A stretch of 64,000 bases of DNA, from the NCBI RefSeq assembly GCF_019175285.1, contig NC_056525.1:131617772-131681771 (forward strand), given 5' to 3'. The stretch comes from Sceloporus undulatus. Taxonomy: Eukaryota; Chordata; Lepidosauria; Squamata; Phrynosomatidae. Numbering within the stretch: position 1 is the first letter of the stretch; every line of letters starts with the position of its first letter. Under the pieces are notes generated by a model. It ran no database searches. It was not told the DNA's origin and was given only the letters and a program-made list of their open reading frames with translations. The position numbers and the translations under genes are program-made. Positions 27,901 through 34,015 of this stretch are shown here, piece by piece.

Positions 27901-29162
27901 ATTTAAATATAGGAACCTATGATGGCCCTCCAGCTCATACCAAAAAGGCTTGGGTTTTTTCAAGTGTTCCAGTCAAACACTCAAAAAGCCTGGATGTACT
28001 TTTTCCTCACTGAAGAGGCAAGCAAAGGCTTTCAGTCTTGATTCTACTCAAAAGAATTTGAAATGGCCCTCACAGATCTGGCCATCTTTCGCTTAAAATT
28101 GTAATAGTAAATATGGAAAATAGCAATAGCATTTACATTTGTATACCGCTTAATAGTGAACTCACCACTCTCTGAGTTACACTCTGTAAGCCAAGTGTCC
28201 CCAACAAGTTGAGTACTCATTTTACTGACCTATGAAAGGATGGAAGGCCTGGGGATCAAACCCACAACCTTATGGCTGCAATACTGGCATTTAACCACTG
28301 TGCCATCAGGGTGCTACATTGTTGGCAGTCCCTCCTTATCAGCTATAGTTACTGAATCTTAAACTAGTGTACGTCTAATTACATACTGTATTTACAAAGG
28401 GAGATCTTATGGCAGGCCTGGCACAAAAGGCGAGGAGATGGGAGGGGGAGCAAGTAGGAGAAGGTAATGATTTGTGTTAAACTGTTTCTTTGTTACAGTG
28501 ACAAGAACATATGATGTGCTGAGGAAAGCAAAAAATAACCTGGAGGTACATTCAACTGCACGTGGCCCTCTGATGATGCAGGTGACCCAGGTAAGAGGAC
28601 TGTGGTGGAGACAGGCCATGTTAAGCTAGAGGTGCCATTGACTCGTTCTGTTAGGAATGAAGGACTACAAGGCTTCCTCTGAAGCTACATCTTCTTTGAT
28701 ACTATTAGGCAAGGCCATATACTCTTTTAACACCTCCAAAGTGATGCTGGCAAGTGTCATATAGAAAAATGAAACTATTATCACTAAAGCTCACATTACT
28801 GAGAATGCACACTTCTCATAAAACAACTCTCTTGACACTTTTCCTTGCAGAGGAGGCCATCTCTTATGGACAACAGTGATTTTGTGATTAAGAGCATGGT
28901 GTTGCATGGGATATTACCCTCTGGAATAAGTACAGAATCTGGGATGGGGCTTATTTGCTGTGAGAGGGAACAAGCAGCCTTGTGCTGCCTACTCTTAGGC
29001 TGTACCCCACCCTCTTCTGTGAGAGAAAGTGTGCTGGCCTTGCTATTTATTTATGCTACTATAGTGTGCCAGCATCATACACAGGTGCACCATATGCAGC
29101 TTTCAGCTTATGCTGAAAGCCGTGCACTGGAAAAAGCAATGGTGCACATGCCACATGCATGA
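182..29162 (+). CDS. PDE4DIP: PDE4DIP (myomegalin), C-terminal half, gene span
   Basis: Large coiled-coil scaffold of centrosome and Golgi. In mammals it anchors PDE4D/PKA and helps organise microtubule nucleation (family knowledge). Seen here: exons 182-362, 1081-1197, 2318-2783, 3469-3704, 5422-5473, 6189-6430, 8891-9031, 12538-12732, 15317-15589, 15889-16007, 18047-18215, 20289-20416, 20811-20986, 21218-21349, 22474-22591, 28499-28590 and a weaker terminal exon 28851-29162. All have AG/GT borders and compatible phases except the 16007/18047 junction. Signatures include [26 protein letters not shown] followed by a Leu-rich helix, [44 protein letters not shown]...[18 protein letters not shown] and [17 protein letters not shown]. 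These match mammalian PDE4DIP in the same order. The N-terminal CM1 part is outside the window. The paralogue CDK5RAP2 is the alternative, but the PRKAB2 neighbour and the closer sequence favour PDE4DIP. Confidence 0.88.
1081..1197 (+). CDS. PDE4DIP: PDE4DIP exon with [12 protein letters not shown] motif
   Basis: The acceptor is preceded by a T-run and aaacag. The donor is G|GTAATA. Enters in phase 1 (split Ser codon) and leaves in phase 1. It encodes [20 protein letters not shown] then [18 protein letters not shown], a signature block of PDE4DIP and CDK5RAP2. Confidence 0.92.
2318..2783 (+). CDS. PDE4DIP: PDE4DIP large exon (466 nt)
   Basis: Acceptor ttgactttcacag completes the split codon G+AA (Glu). 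It encodes [15 protein letters not shown], a coiled coil ([20 protein letters not shown]), [30 protein letters not shown] and [15 protein letters not shown]. This is the region homologous to the ancestral Olduvai-type segment of myomegalin (from memory of the family). The donor is GG|GTAGGA, leaving phase 2. The in-frame TAG immediately after belongs to the intron. Confidence 0.92.
3469..3704 (+). CDS. PDE4DIP: PDE4DIP exon, [18 protein letters not shown]
   Basis: Acceptor ttctttcccag; enters in phase 2, completing Gly. It encodes [58 protein letters not shown] and LARKLSSS, matching human PDE4DIP almost residue for residue in register. Donor A|GTGAGT leaves phase 1. Confidence 0.93.
3921..4022 (+). 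repeat. Tc1/mariner-like terminal fragment
   Basis: Begins TACTGTATATACTCAACTA followed by TAAGTCGACCTC. This is the end of a common reptile/vertebrate mariner-type short element. A reverse-oriented relative ends at 37702 in PRKAB2 intron 5. No second end is seen nearby. Confidence 0.5.
4125..4345 (+). repeat. diverged non-LTR retrotransposon 3' fragment
   Basis: Shows the run 'tttggccgtatcataagaag' then AAGGTAGAAGG-like and GAAGCTACGAC-like words, typical of the C-terminal/3' part of a lizard LINE family. A shorter relative with 'tttggccacatcatgagaag' lies at 46817-46836. Strongly decayed. The family assignment is tentative. Confidence 0.35.
5422..5473 (+). CDS. PDE4DIP: PDE4DIP micro-exon (52 nt)
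   Basis: Acceptor atgtttgcag and donor ACG|GTAATA. Phase 1 in, phase 2 out. It encodes [18 protein letters not shown], which joins in frame to [16 protein letters not shown] of the next exon. This is equivalent to the mammalian segment ending LALRLSRELQEKE. Confidence 0.85.
5545..5692 (-). repeat. lizard tRNA-derived SINE, reverse orientation
   Basis: Contains 'gtgtgacttgcccaaagtca' and 'gatttgaaccctggtctcca', the reverse complement of a SINE whose consensus runs from a tRNA-like B box to a CTTGAAGGCACACAAC tail. Other copies are at 12868-13425, 14515-14606, 40075-40272, 45573-45767 and 59698-59825. Confidence 0.65.
5742..5850 (+). repeat. 54-bp tandem duplication
   Basis: GATGCAGACTTATTTTGGCA... 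starts at 5742 and again at 5796, with near-identical GCATTACTTGCACAG following both times. Two units and a partial third. Intronic. Confidence 0.7.
6189..6430 (+). CDS. PDE4DIP: PDE4DIP exon, coiled coil plus Ser-rich linker
   Basis: Acceptor tctccatccacag. It encodes [20 protein letters not shown], then the Ser-rich [40 protein letters not shown] and SLSSDK. The donor is AAAG|GTATAG; phase 2 in, phase 1 out. The match to mammalian PDE4DIP is strong. Confidence 0.93.
6640..7130 (-). mobile_element. LINE reverse-transcriptase fragment (L2/CR1-group-like)
   Basis: Minus-strand reading includes [20 protein letters not shown] and [17 protein letters not shown]. These match the RT palm of vertebrate non-LTR elements (consensus like [31 protein letters not shown]). 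A (TTTA)n tail and 3'-UTR-like sequence sit at 6640-6690, the LINE's 3' side. Only part of the RT remains, and the Asp of motif A is degraded. Inserted antisense in a PDE4DIP intron. Confidence 0.7.
7131..8890 (+). other. PDE4DIP intron
   Basis: Intronic, AT-rich. Includes a G9 homopolymer at about 7621-7629. No gene, RNA or clear repeat recognised. Confidence 0.5.
8891..9031 (+). CDS. PDE4DIP: PDE4DIP exon, Pro/Ser-rich linker
   Basis: Acceptor cctcttccag and donor G|GTATAG. Phase 1 in and out, open throughout. It encodes a Pro/Ser-rich disordered stretch ([20 protein letters not shown]...). Position, phases and composition fit the poorly conserved linker before the LAEAQQELQ helix. Conservation itself is weak. 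Confidence 0.75.
9884..9915 (+). repeat. (ATCT)n microsatellite
   Basis: Eight consecutive ATCT units directly before the 3' end of the antisense CR1 element at 9922. Confidence 0.95.
9922..10790 (-). mobile_element. CR1 LINE, 3' part of RT ORF and 3' end
   Basis: Minus strand. The 3' end at 9922-9950 carries the CR1 tail repeat ATTCTATGATTCTATG. A nearly continuous frame over 10001-10699 encodes the C-terminal RT region ([66 protein letters not shown]). It is 5'-truncated, as usual for CR1, and looks relatively young because the frame stays open over 230 codons. Confidence 0.95.
10791..11920 (+). other. PDE4DIP intron with old repeat debris
   Basis: Around 10900-11030 and 11370-11460 there are words resembling CR1 3' sequence (AGAGTTGGAAGT, CTCTTCCAAG, CAGTCTATTCCATGGTC). 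They are too diverged to bound. The rest is AT-rich and unassigned. Confidence 0.35.
11925..12460 (-). mobile_element. old CR1 LINE fragment
   Basis: Minus strand. Diverged copy of the same RT/3' segment as at 9922-10790. Recognisable order: CTTTAGCTTG.., TCATTCCTCATACAACTTGG, TTTCCAGAC, TGCTCTACTTAATCAATGTC, ACTGGGCAGAGTACTCCAG, CTTCTCTTGAACTG, ATCACATTAGC. A break near 12140-12240 suggests an indel or insertion. Clearly older than the 9922 copy. Confidence 0.7.
12538..12732 (+). CDS. PDE4DIP: PDE4DIP exon, Pro-rich then [10 protein letters not shown] helix
   Basis: Acceptor tctgcctag. It encodes [10 protein letters not shown], a Pro-rich stretch ending [15 protein letters not shown], then [19 protein letters not shown]. 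The last motif is nearly identical to mammalian PDE4DIP. Donor GAAA|GTGAGC leaves phase 1. Confidence 0.92.
12868..13425 (-). repeat. SINE split by a hAT insertion
   Basis: The left part, GTTGTTGAGTACTTTCAAG to CTCTAAGG (12868-12918), and the right part, CCCTAAGGCGACACTATCAC (13377 on), are the two sides of one lizard SINE in reverse orientation. The 458-bp element at 12919-13376 separates them. Confidence 0.75.
12919..13376. mobile_element. non-autonomous hAT DNA transposon with TIRs and 8-bp TSD
   Basis: 458 bp. Terminal inverted repeats CAGGCCTACACAAC and GTTGTGCAGGCCTG (13/14 complementary). Flanked by an 8-bp target duplication, CTCTAAGG (12911-12918) and CCCTAAGG (13377-13384), with one mismatch. 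CAGG-type ends plus an 8-bp duplication are hallmarks of hAT. It holds a purine-rich GAGGAGG stretch and an AT-rich block, and no transposase. Inserted inside a SINE, so younger than it. Confidence 0.88.
13426..14463 (+). other. PDE4DIP intron
   Basis: No recognised gene, RNA or repeat. Mixed-composition intronic sequence. Confidence 0.5.
14464..14510 (+). repeat. (CA)n microsatellite
   Basis: About 23 CA dinucleotides with two small interruptions (ACG, ACAT). Confidence 0.97.
14515..14606 (-). repeat. SINE fragment
   Basis: 'gtgactggcccaaggtcaaa' and 'cttgtgctttggactccctg' match the reverse-oriented lizard SINE also seen at 5545. Decayed. Confidence 0.5.
14607..15316 (+). other. PDE4DIP intron
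   Basis: No gene or repeat recognised. Ends in the pyrimidine-rich acceptor tract before the exon at 15317. Confidence 0.5.
15317..15589 (+). CDS. PDE4DIP: PDE4DIP exon, low-conservation linker
   Basis: Acceptor ctctgtatag, 273 nt open in the phase required by its neighbours (1 in, 1 out), donor CAG|GTAAAA. The peptide ([17 protein letters not shown]..., [18 protein letters not shown]...) is Pro/Ser-rich and fast-evolving. Support comes from splice sites, frame and position rather than residue identity. Confidence 0.75.
15889..16007 (+). CDS. PDE4DIP: PDE4DIP exon, ADLLEEHL...RLEESI
   Basis: Acceptor gaggatacag. It encodes [20 protein letters not shown] then [20 protein letters not shown], a strong match to mammalian PDE4DIP. 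The donor GTG|GTAAAA gives phase 0. The next recognised exon (18047) needs phase 1, so at least one exon between them is missing from this reading. Confidence 0.92.
16410..16545 (+). repeat. CR1 3' end fragment
   Basis: 'aggctggatggccatctgtc' through 'ctcttccaactctatgattc', ending TATGAAC. This is the last ~135 bp of CR1 in sense orientation, the same end as the 9922 element. Confidence 0.9.
16870..16975 (+). repeat. CR1 3' end fragment, older
   Basis: 'ggtggttggactggatggcc', CTTCCAGTTTGGTGATTCTAT. Diverged CR1 tail preceded by a degraded CATCAGGAGTGCTTTG (CATCTGTCAGGGATGCTTTG in better copies). Confidence 0.75.
17733..17896. repeat. foldback element (long inverted repeat)
   Basis: GTATGTAGAGAG...AGTCT reads back as AGTCTACAAAAGCTCATGCT...CTCTCTACATAC. 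The arms are about 70-75 bp with few mismatches, separated by about 15 bp (TCCTGAGGAAGTAGAC). It would form a long hairpin. It is a foldback element or a head-to-head duplicated repeat end. The species-wide repeat 'caaaggtgctacaagatct' makes up the outer arm. Confidence 0.85.
18047..18215 (+). CDS. PDE4DIP: PDE4DIP exon, coiled coil
   Basis: Acceptor cgttttccctag and donor CAG|GTGAGC. Phase 1 in, phase 2 out. It encodes [40 protein letters not shown] and [16 protein letters not shown]. This corresponds to the mammalian block with LREALLSSRSHLQELEKELE. Confidence 0.88.
18400..18850 (-). mobile_element. old CR1 LINE fragment
   Basis: Minus strand. Recognisable CR1 words: GACAGATGGGCATCCAGTC, TTCCACTGTGGAACAG, 'tctagtctctggtgccgcag', TATGACATCCCTTCAGGTAT, TTCCAGATG, 'ttctcctctggacacattcc'-like sequence. 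Much more diverged than 9922-10790. A second old piece with TTGACTCATGTTTACCTTG follows at 18960-19080 after the AAT microsatellite. Confidence 0.8.
18872..18912 (+). repeat. (AAT)n microsatellite
   Basis: About 13 AAT units, interrupting the old CR1 copy. Confidence 0.95.
19225..19820 (+). mobile_element. LINE RT C-terminal fragment
   Basis: Sense reading contains [16 protein letters not shown] at about 19255, then in broken frames words like [25 protein letters not shown], and [15 protein letters not shown]. These are the signature order of vertebrate L2/CR1-group RT C-termini (NPDKTEVLLIG, LQLIQNAAARLL, YKALHGLAPSYLSD). Several frame breaks; degenerate. Confidence 0.7.
19821..20288 (+). 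other. PDE4DIP intron
   Basis: AT-rich, no gene or repeat recognised. Confidence 0.5.
20289..20416 (+). CDS. PDE4DIP: PDE4DIP exon, LLQQQCEE-type helix
   Basis: Acceptor ttcttcttgtag and donor CACAG|GTCTGC. It encodes [20 protein letters not shown] then [13 protein letters not shown], matching mammalian RLQHKLVLLQQQCEEKQQLF and LQSELQIYEAL. Leaves in phase 1. Confidence 0.92.
20811..20986 (+). CDS. PDE4DIP: PDE4DIP exon, HVIGHLKDY
   Basis: Acceptor atgctttcag and donor AAG|GTAATC. Phase 1 in, phase 0 out. It encodes [20 protein letters not shown] then [20 protein letters not shown], matching mammalian HVIGHIDDYSALRQQIAEGK. It joins directly in frame to the 20289-20416 exon. Confidence 0.92.
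21218..21349 (+). CDS. PDE4DIP: PDE4DIP exon, LSMFWR
   Basis: Acceptor tgctctcacag and donor CAA|GTATGG; 44 whole codons. It encodes [20 protein letters not shown] then [20 protein letters not shown], aligned with mammalian HHALEESASLLTMFWRAALP. Confidence 0.9.
21350..22473 (+). other. PDE4DIP intron
   Basis: No recognised gene, RNA or repeat. Confidence 0.5.
22474..22591 (+). CDS. PDE4DIP: PDE4DIP exon, LRTKLAEQE...KESMEHFL
   Basis: Acceptor attattcttcacag and donor CT|GTAAGTG. Phase 0 in, phase 1 out. It encodes [20 protein letters not shown] then [19 protein letters not shown], matching mammalian ELLELRTKVSKQERLLQST and QQKESMEQFIVSQL. Confidence 0.92.
22604..22857 (+). repeat. DNA-transposon end of the TTATCACAC family
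   Basis: Starts CGCCTTATCACACGAGGGG only about 12 bp after the donor of the 22474-22591 exon. GGTTTTGCAGCTCAGATCCG, then AAATTGTTTCCAAGCTCACTT and GGTCTGGTGTGGAAG, parallel the reverse complement of 39640-39757. It is thus one end of the same inverted-repeat family as 38163-39757. The opposite end was not found. Confidence 0.6.
22858..23345 (+). repeat. ~62-bp minisatellite, eight units
   Basis: Units start GATCTCGCCCC (or variants) at 22858, 22921, 22983, 23045, 23104, 23166, 23225 and 23287. Each continues AGTGACTCCCTGCCACC, TGTCCCATCATC, CCTGCCTGCTCCTTCACC. Spacing is 59-63 bp. Strongly C-rich on the plus strand. Intronic; no coding sense. Confidence 0.95.
23477..23715 (+). repeat. tRNA-derived SINE
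   Basis: Begins GGGAGCCCTAGTGGCACAG, with A-box-like TGGCACAGTGGTTAAATG and B-box-like GGTTGTGAGTTCAATCCC, then TACCCAACTTGTTGGGGAC and an AAGCAGTATAAAAATG tail. Same family as 28098-28318, 41764-41998 and 58735-58930. Confidence 0.85.
24001..24215 (+). repeat. degenerate tandem units in a DNA-element remnant
   Basis: Three related stretches of about 70 bp. Each has TAACGT(G/T)AA or ATTACGTGAA, then ATTGCNTTNGNACTG, then CCCATTGCCCGAA. TTATCAYGCARTAACG words recur, and related words are at 63140-63260. Likely part of a non-autonomous DNA transposon; ends not resolved. Confidence 0.45.
24250..26900 (-). mobile_element. DIRS-type retrotransposon fossil (tyrosine-recombinase class)
   Basis: Reading the minus strand from right to left gives, in order, a reverse-transcriptase part (about 26430-26760), an RNase H part (about 25790-25975 and 25400-25600), and a tyrosine-recombinase part with its [16 protein letters not shown] and [18 protein letters not shown] blocks (about 24300-25117). 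That is the DIRS gene order. The element is broken, with several breaks, and no complete reading frame remains. The inverted terminal repeats typical of DIRS were not identified, so the ends are approximate. Divergence suggests an old copy. It lies antisense in a PDE4DIP intron. Confidence 0.82.
26915..27376 (+). mobile_element. CR1 LINE 3' fragment
   Basis: Sense CR1 from 'ggccccatctggaatactgt' (LVRPHLEYC region) through 'ctccttggaggtcttt'-type sequence to the tail CTTCCAACTTTACGATTCTAT. Short deletions include part of the region after GGGATGTCATATTGAGGAGG. Moderately diverged. Confidence 0.92.
27377..28097 (+). other. PDE4DIP intron
   Basis: No gene or repeat recognised. Confidence 0.5.
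28098..28318 (-). repeat. tRNA-derived SINE, reverse
   Basis: Minus-strand copy. The B-box region reads GGGGATCAAACCCACAACC on plus and the head reads TTTAACCACTGTGCCATCAG on plus. The tail TTTGTATACCGCTTAATAG is at the left end. Same family as 41764-41998. Confidence 0.85.
28499..28590 (+). CDS. PDE4DIP: PDE4DIP exon, [16 protein letters not shown]
   Basis: Acceptor tctttgttacag completes the Leu codon T+TG. It encodes [17 protein letters not shown], nearly identical to the mammalian C-terminal LTRTHDVLKKARTNLEV, then [14 protein letters not shown]. Donor CAG|GTAAGA is consensus. If unspliced, the frame runs 12 more codons to a TAG at 28627-28629, giving an alternative C-terminus of about mammalian length. 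Confidence 0.92.
28851..29162 (+). CDS. PDE4DIP: putative terminal exon of PDE4DIP
   Basis: Acceptor ttttccttgcag is followed by [17 protein letters not shown]..., open in the phase left by the previous exon and ending at TGA 29160-29162. I recognise no homology for its 103 residues. The second half (from about 29070) reads through a palindromic, repeat-like stretch, so it may be an exonised repeat or a UTR exon read by chance. Early termination at 28629 is the competing model. Possible AATAAA signals lie at 29410-29415 and 31007-31012. Confidence 0.4.
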   Translation, partial: RRPSLMDNSDFVIKSMVLHGILPSGISTESGMGLICCEREQAALCCLLLGCTPPSSVRESVLALLFIYATIVCQHHTQVHHMQLSAYAESRALEKAMVHMPHA

Positions 29163-31200
29163 GACCCATTATTTTCAATGGGGTTCTAGCATTTGCAGAA
29201 GTTCCCTTACATGGTGTGTGTGTGTTTCCAGAATGGACGCTGTATTTGTAAGGTAAGGTTATGTTCACTCCAGTGTGCTCTTACTAGCAGCAAGTGCCTT
29301 CAGTTCCGAGCCTGCTTCAGATGAGAACTGCCAACTCTAATACCTGATCTTGACATAAAAGAGGATCCTGGCATTCTGTTTGTACAGACCACTTCTGCTC
29401 TGCAATCTGAATAAATTGCTAGCTGCTGCTATGGTGCCAATACAAATGCAGTGAATTTATTTACATACCAGTGGAGCAGAGCATTGTTCTCTTCTTTTCT
29501 CCAGCAGGTCATAACTAAATAAATCTCAGCAAAATTTCAATAGTTTCCTTGGTGGAAGGAAATTTTTCAGCTTTAGTTTTAAGAATGTTTAGGTTTGCTT
29601 GCTTTGTTAATCTTGGATTTTGCTGTGCTTTTTGTTCTCTTTCCAACTTGCAATGTAGGCAGACATGCTAATTAGCTGTGCTTTGTGTGACTTCAACATG
29701 CCTGTTTGCTGTTTCTATGTATCTTGATTGCTTGGTTAACCATTAGCCAGCCTAATATATCAGGGATGGGCCTTGTTCAGCCATCCACTGCAATTCCCCA
29801 GCAGCCTAAACAAATATCTGATGCCACTGCTGCATCCATATTATAGGGCCTGGAAGAAAGTGTTTAGAATTTAAAATCTGAATCAAGGATGGCTTCTGCT
29901 TACTCCCCTTTAGTAACAATAGCCTCTCATGGACAATAGTGACAGCTGTTGAGCATGGCCAAGACAGGAAAAGGGTGGGGAAGTTGGAGGGGGAAGAGTA
30001 TCAGCCCTAATACCTCTGCTTTGTGCACTGTCACTTTAGGGAATTGGCCAACAACCTACACCAATTTCTGCCATCATGTGACCACATCCTACCATGAGGC
30101 ATGAAGGCAATGGAGCCAGGTCCAGAAAAAGAGGAAGAAAAGCTCCACCTAGTTCTTAACTGCTATCAAAGGGAAGCATCAGAAACAGCATAGCAAGTAT
30201 TAGTTTTCAGAATTTACCCTGGAAGCTACCAATTCCTGCTGCTTTAAGGAGAAAGCTCTACAGTATCGGGGGTATGGCACAAAACCGCTTTCTGAGTGAC
30301 CTCCCAATGTGCTCTGGAACAACTCTGCTGCAAGATACTGACCTGGAACTTATTTGGAAATGCTCCAGCCACCAGTGCAATATTAGAAAGAGATGGAGTA
30401 CTGCTTCCATACTACTATCAAAAAGAGTGTTCTAAAAATCCTGAGCTTGGACTCCAAAGCTGCTCTAGTATGACTTGTTGAGACTGCCAATTTGGGTGCA
30501 GCTTAGACAGTTCTAGCATTTTCCTGCACAAATTTATTTATGCTGATCCAATTATAAATCAGGGTGTGTCATATACTATTAAGACTATATTTACTTTACC
30601 CCACAGATGTGTGGCCTTGACATATATGTGTGAGCACTGGATTACTGAAGAAGGGAAGATGAGATGGTTCTCTTAGCCAGCTTCAACACCCTTCAGCTAT
30701 TTATTTTCATTTTCTCAAGTTCCCTCTGCCACCCCCACTTTTCAGCAGATATTGTCAGATTCCCTTGCCTACGTCAGGATGTCATATGATGCCTTTGGTT
30801 TAGGGTGAACATCAAAACAATAACACCAGTTAATATATAATGTAAACACAATTTTTGAAGGGGTCAGGAAGATCTTCCTTATAGCCTTTTATAGTCCTGT
30901 ATGCTATAAACATGACCTGAGAGGCTGAAAAGGGGGTGCAAGGAAGAGGTTCTGCTTAATTTTGTGGAAATAAATCTAATCTTTCCATTTTATGATCTGA
31001 ATTCCCAATAAAATGTTTTTTTTAAAAAAAATGGCTGAAACTTGCATGTATTGGGAATTGCCCACAAACTTTCAGTTTTGCTGTTGTTGTGTAGGATCAA
31101 TCTACAGAAGTTCCTGAAGATGCCATCTCTACATTCAAAAATCTTAAAAATAAGTGGTTGCAGCACATTTCAAGGTACTTTTTGATGAGATGGATTATCT
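29163..31200 (+). other. PDE4DIP 3' UTR or flank
   Basis: No coding signal. Includes AATAAA words at 29410, 30969 and 31007. A palindromic, repeat-like block extends across 29050-29200. Confidence 0.4.
31007..31012 (+). terminator. candidate PDE4DIP poly(A) signal
   Basis: AATAAA within CCCAATAAAATGTTTT, followed by a T-run and A-run. It lies about 1.8 kb past the last plausible stop. An alternative AATAAA at 29410-29415 would give a short 3' UTR. Confidence 0.4.
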
Positions 31201-31480
31201 AGACCCGTTTTAATGACACTGAGAAGGAAACCCCTGTCAATTCTCATGGACTATGCAAATTTTGATACCATTAGTCATGATATCCAGATGGCCTGTCTAG
31301 TTTGAAAATTTGGGACACCAGGCTGCCATGACTGTTTGCTACCTTGATGGCTGGTGCTCAGTGTTATGGCTTAGGGGATACTATTTGGGCCAGCAGCATT
31401 TATCCCATATGCTCCATCTCATCTGAAATGCCTGGTAACCTCAAAGCTGCACTACTGTAATGCACTGGGATGAGGGACTT
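31200..31480 (+). mobile_element. LINE RT relic
   Basis: Sense reading has DYANFDTISHDIQMA, reminiscent of the RT motif-A block (LLDL..AFDTVDH), and later TSKLHYCNALG, reminiscent of the C-terminal SRLDYCNALYLG. Many stops; very old. Assignment by motif order only. Confidence 0.45.
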
Positions 31481-33735
31481 CATTCAAAGATGAGGTGGAA
31501 ATGGTCATTAGCACATCTGAGTGATTTGCACTAACTGGGACTTGGCACATATCAGTGGAGGATGGGGGATCTTGATGTCTCAGGGTTACCATGCTTCGAG
31601 TTTAACTTGTGGGTTGTTAATAACAAAAAAGTATCAAGCCAACCACCAACATAAGTATGCTAGTAAAATGTTATGCTCTGCCAAAGGGCCAACCGGTTTT
31701 TAACCTTTTAAATGCTGTTTTGATTTCACTATGTTATTTTACTCTTTTGTTTTCGAAGCCACCGTGGGAAAGGTTTTGAAGGCTTGGCTATTATTGCACC
31801 AAATAATTAACTACTTACCTATAGTGTGAATGTGAGGTGCTGGCCATGTACTATTGTCCACCAGTTTTCATCCCCCATAACACTTTTTCAATATCAAGCA
31901 GCAGAAAAATCTGTTGGTTTATTGAAGTGCCAGTAGGGACATGTTTGAATGAATAGGCCAAAACAGATGTTATACAATACAGCAGACAACAACTGTATGC
32001 CTTGCCAAGGTATCTGTTACACCACAGAAGTAGCAATGGTCCAAGGAACAGACTTCAGTCAGACAGACCATGACAGCTTGCAGACCTGTTCAAAGTGCTA
32101 CCCCCAAACAAGATGAGCAAATACATGTCCAAGTCTGTAGCTCTAGCCTACTTCTTTCCCATTCACATACAAACCCTGTAAGCTCCTACTGGTTCTGCTA
32201 CCCTTTGCACCAGGCCACATCTGTAGTATGGCCACACAGCAACCATGATCTCTCCACAGACCTGACTGGGAGCACTGCTCCAATTGTCCATACTAACATA
32301 AAACCACTACTAGCTATGCAGAATTAAGTCTGTTTTCCATTTAATAAACTTAGCATAGCTTTAGTAGTCACTTTTCTTGACAAAAAAATCTTTGCTATTT
32401 TCTGTCAATAAATTTAAAGCAGACCCCTTTCCCTATTGTGAATGCATGTGTTAATATAGGTTCTGGAAAAAGTCCTCCAAATTATCTACTCTTAAACCTG
32501 TTGCCAAGACCACTGTGGGAACAGTCAGATCATCTCCTGCTTCAACAGGAAATGACCCACTTCCAGCTTCTGTCCAAATCTCTCTGGGCTAAACAGAAAT
32601 AAGGCTTGTTTCTGGCAGCTGTATAAGGAGAGAAAAGATTCTGGCAAAGATTAAGCTGTCTCCATGAACAGACTTATGCAGATGCTGATACCACAAGCTC
32701 CTTAGCATCAGGCCACCCATTGCAAAAGTAGACAATTCTGCCACAGTAGGGCCCAGGTGAGATCAAGTAAGGTAGCAAGTCTATCAAAACAATAGAATGG
32801 CATGATAATTAGTCATCGTTTTCTTCTTCTTCTCAACAACTGTCTGATGCTAAATGCATTTGGCTATATAAAGATGAAACCATAAGCTAGACAGAAAGAA
32901 TTCTACAAGTTGGAAAAGAGCCACAACTCCTCTTGCCCCTTATTTGCGGAAACTACAAAACAATCCTCTCTTCCTGTATGTCATGCGCACAAGTCTTTGT
33001 ATTTCTGTCCTAAGCCTTAGCCTTTCTCTTGTTCTTAATAGCATCAACTTCATTTTAGCCTGCCATAGTTCATCCTATGTTCCTGCCCTTGAACCTATAT
33101 CCTCACCTCACTGGACCTACAGCAAAGTACTAGTGATTTTTCCCTTATGCTTGGTTTGTTATATTCTCCATCAATAAGTGTACAAAGCTATTCTTAAAGC
33201 ACCCAATGAATTGCATTTTCATACAACTGTCTCCATCATTCTGAAGTCTACAAAAGATTTCAATAACAGAAATGATAAAACTATGATTCTTAAAAGATAC
33301 GTTAGTTGTCAAGACAAATTTCAGGTAACTCAAAGGTATTTTACATACATAAATCAACTTCCTTTTGAATACATGTATATTCAAGGTGTGTTTTTAAATG
33401 CCTCAGATTTTACAGGCTAACACTGGTAAGAGAGAACACTCTTATTATTTACAGGCTTCTATAATGCCTAGATACTAGTCAGCCAGGACAAACTGTAAAG
33501 TCATATAGCTAAGAGGGCTAAAATTAAGCAAGAAAAGCTGTCACTAGCAGAAGCAAATGTGTCTTCATGTGAGTTTGCATCTTGATGAGATATAACCAGC
33601 TTAGTCATTTAGTTTCTTTTCTATTAATGAAAAATAAATCTCTCTGTCCTGGTAGCCTTCTTTTGCAGCTGAAGAGTTAACTCTGGGCAAAACTCAACCA
33701 CTCCAGCCAATGCAAAAACATGCAGTCAGTTAGCA
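31481..33735. other. intergenic or PRKAB2 3' UTR
   Basis: No gene recognised. A minus-strand AATAAA (plus TTTATT, 31918-31923) is a candidate distal PRKAB2 poly(A) signal. It would place the two convergent transcripts' ends about 0.9 kb apart. Confidence 0.4.
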
Positions 33736-33739
33736 ACTG

Positions 33740-34015
33740 AGGGGCTGTACAGACCAGCCATAAAGGGCAGGTTGGGAGCGGAGTCGGAGTGTAGCACCCG
33801 TATGATGCACGCTCTGGCTCTGGACCCTGGGTGGCATCAATCTGCATGCTGCTCCACATGGCACGTGGTGTCATGGTGCTGCTCTGGCGCCACCAAAGGA
33901 GCACTGTGACACCACTGTACTGCGGCTATTGTACTTTTTGCAGCTCCTTTTTGTGCCCTGCAAAGGCCAGATCGGGGCTGCGGCGTGCGGTTGCCACAGC
34001 CCCGATCTGGCTCTT
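33740..34015. repeat. GC-rich foldback-type repeat
   Basis: Starts near GGGGCTGTACAGACCAGCC, is richer in GC than its surroundings, and ends in a perfect 15-bp hairpin: GCCAGATCGGGGCTG (33966-33980) and CAGCCCCGATCTGGC (33997-34011). Probably a non-autonomous DNA transposon; target duplication not determined. Confidence 0.6.

Noticed and set aside
182-28590. Assignment to CDK5RAP2 instead of PDE4DIP
   Set aside because: The paralogue shares the [12 protein letters not shown] block, but the linker, [10 protein letters not shown] and C-terminal blocks fit PDE4DIP better, and PRKAB2 is a PDE4DIP-side neighbour in human.
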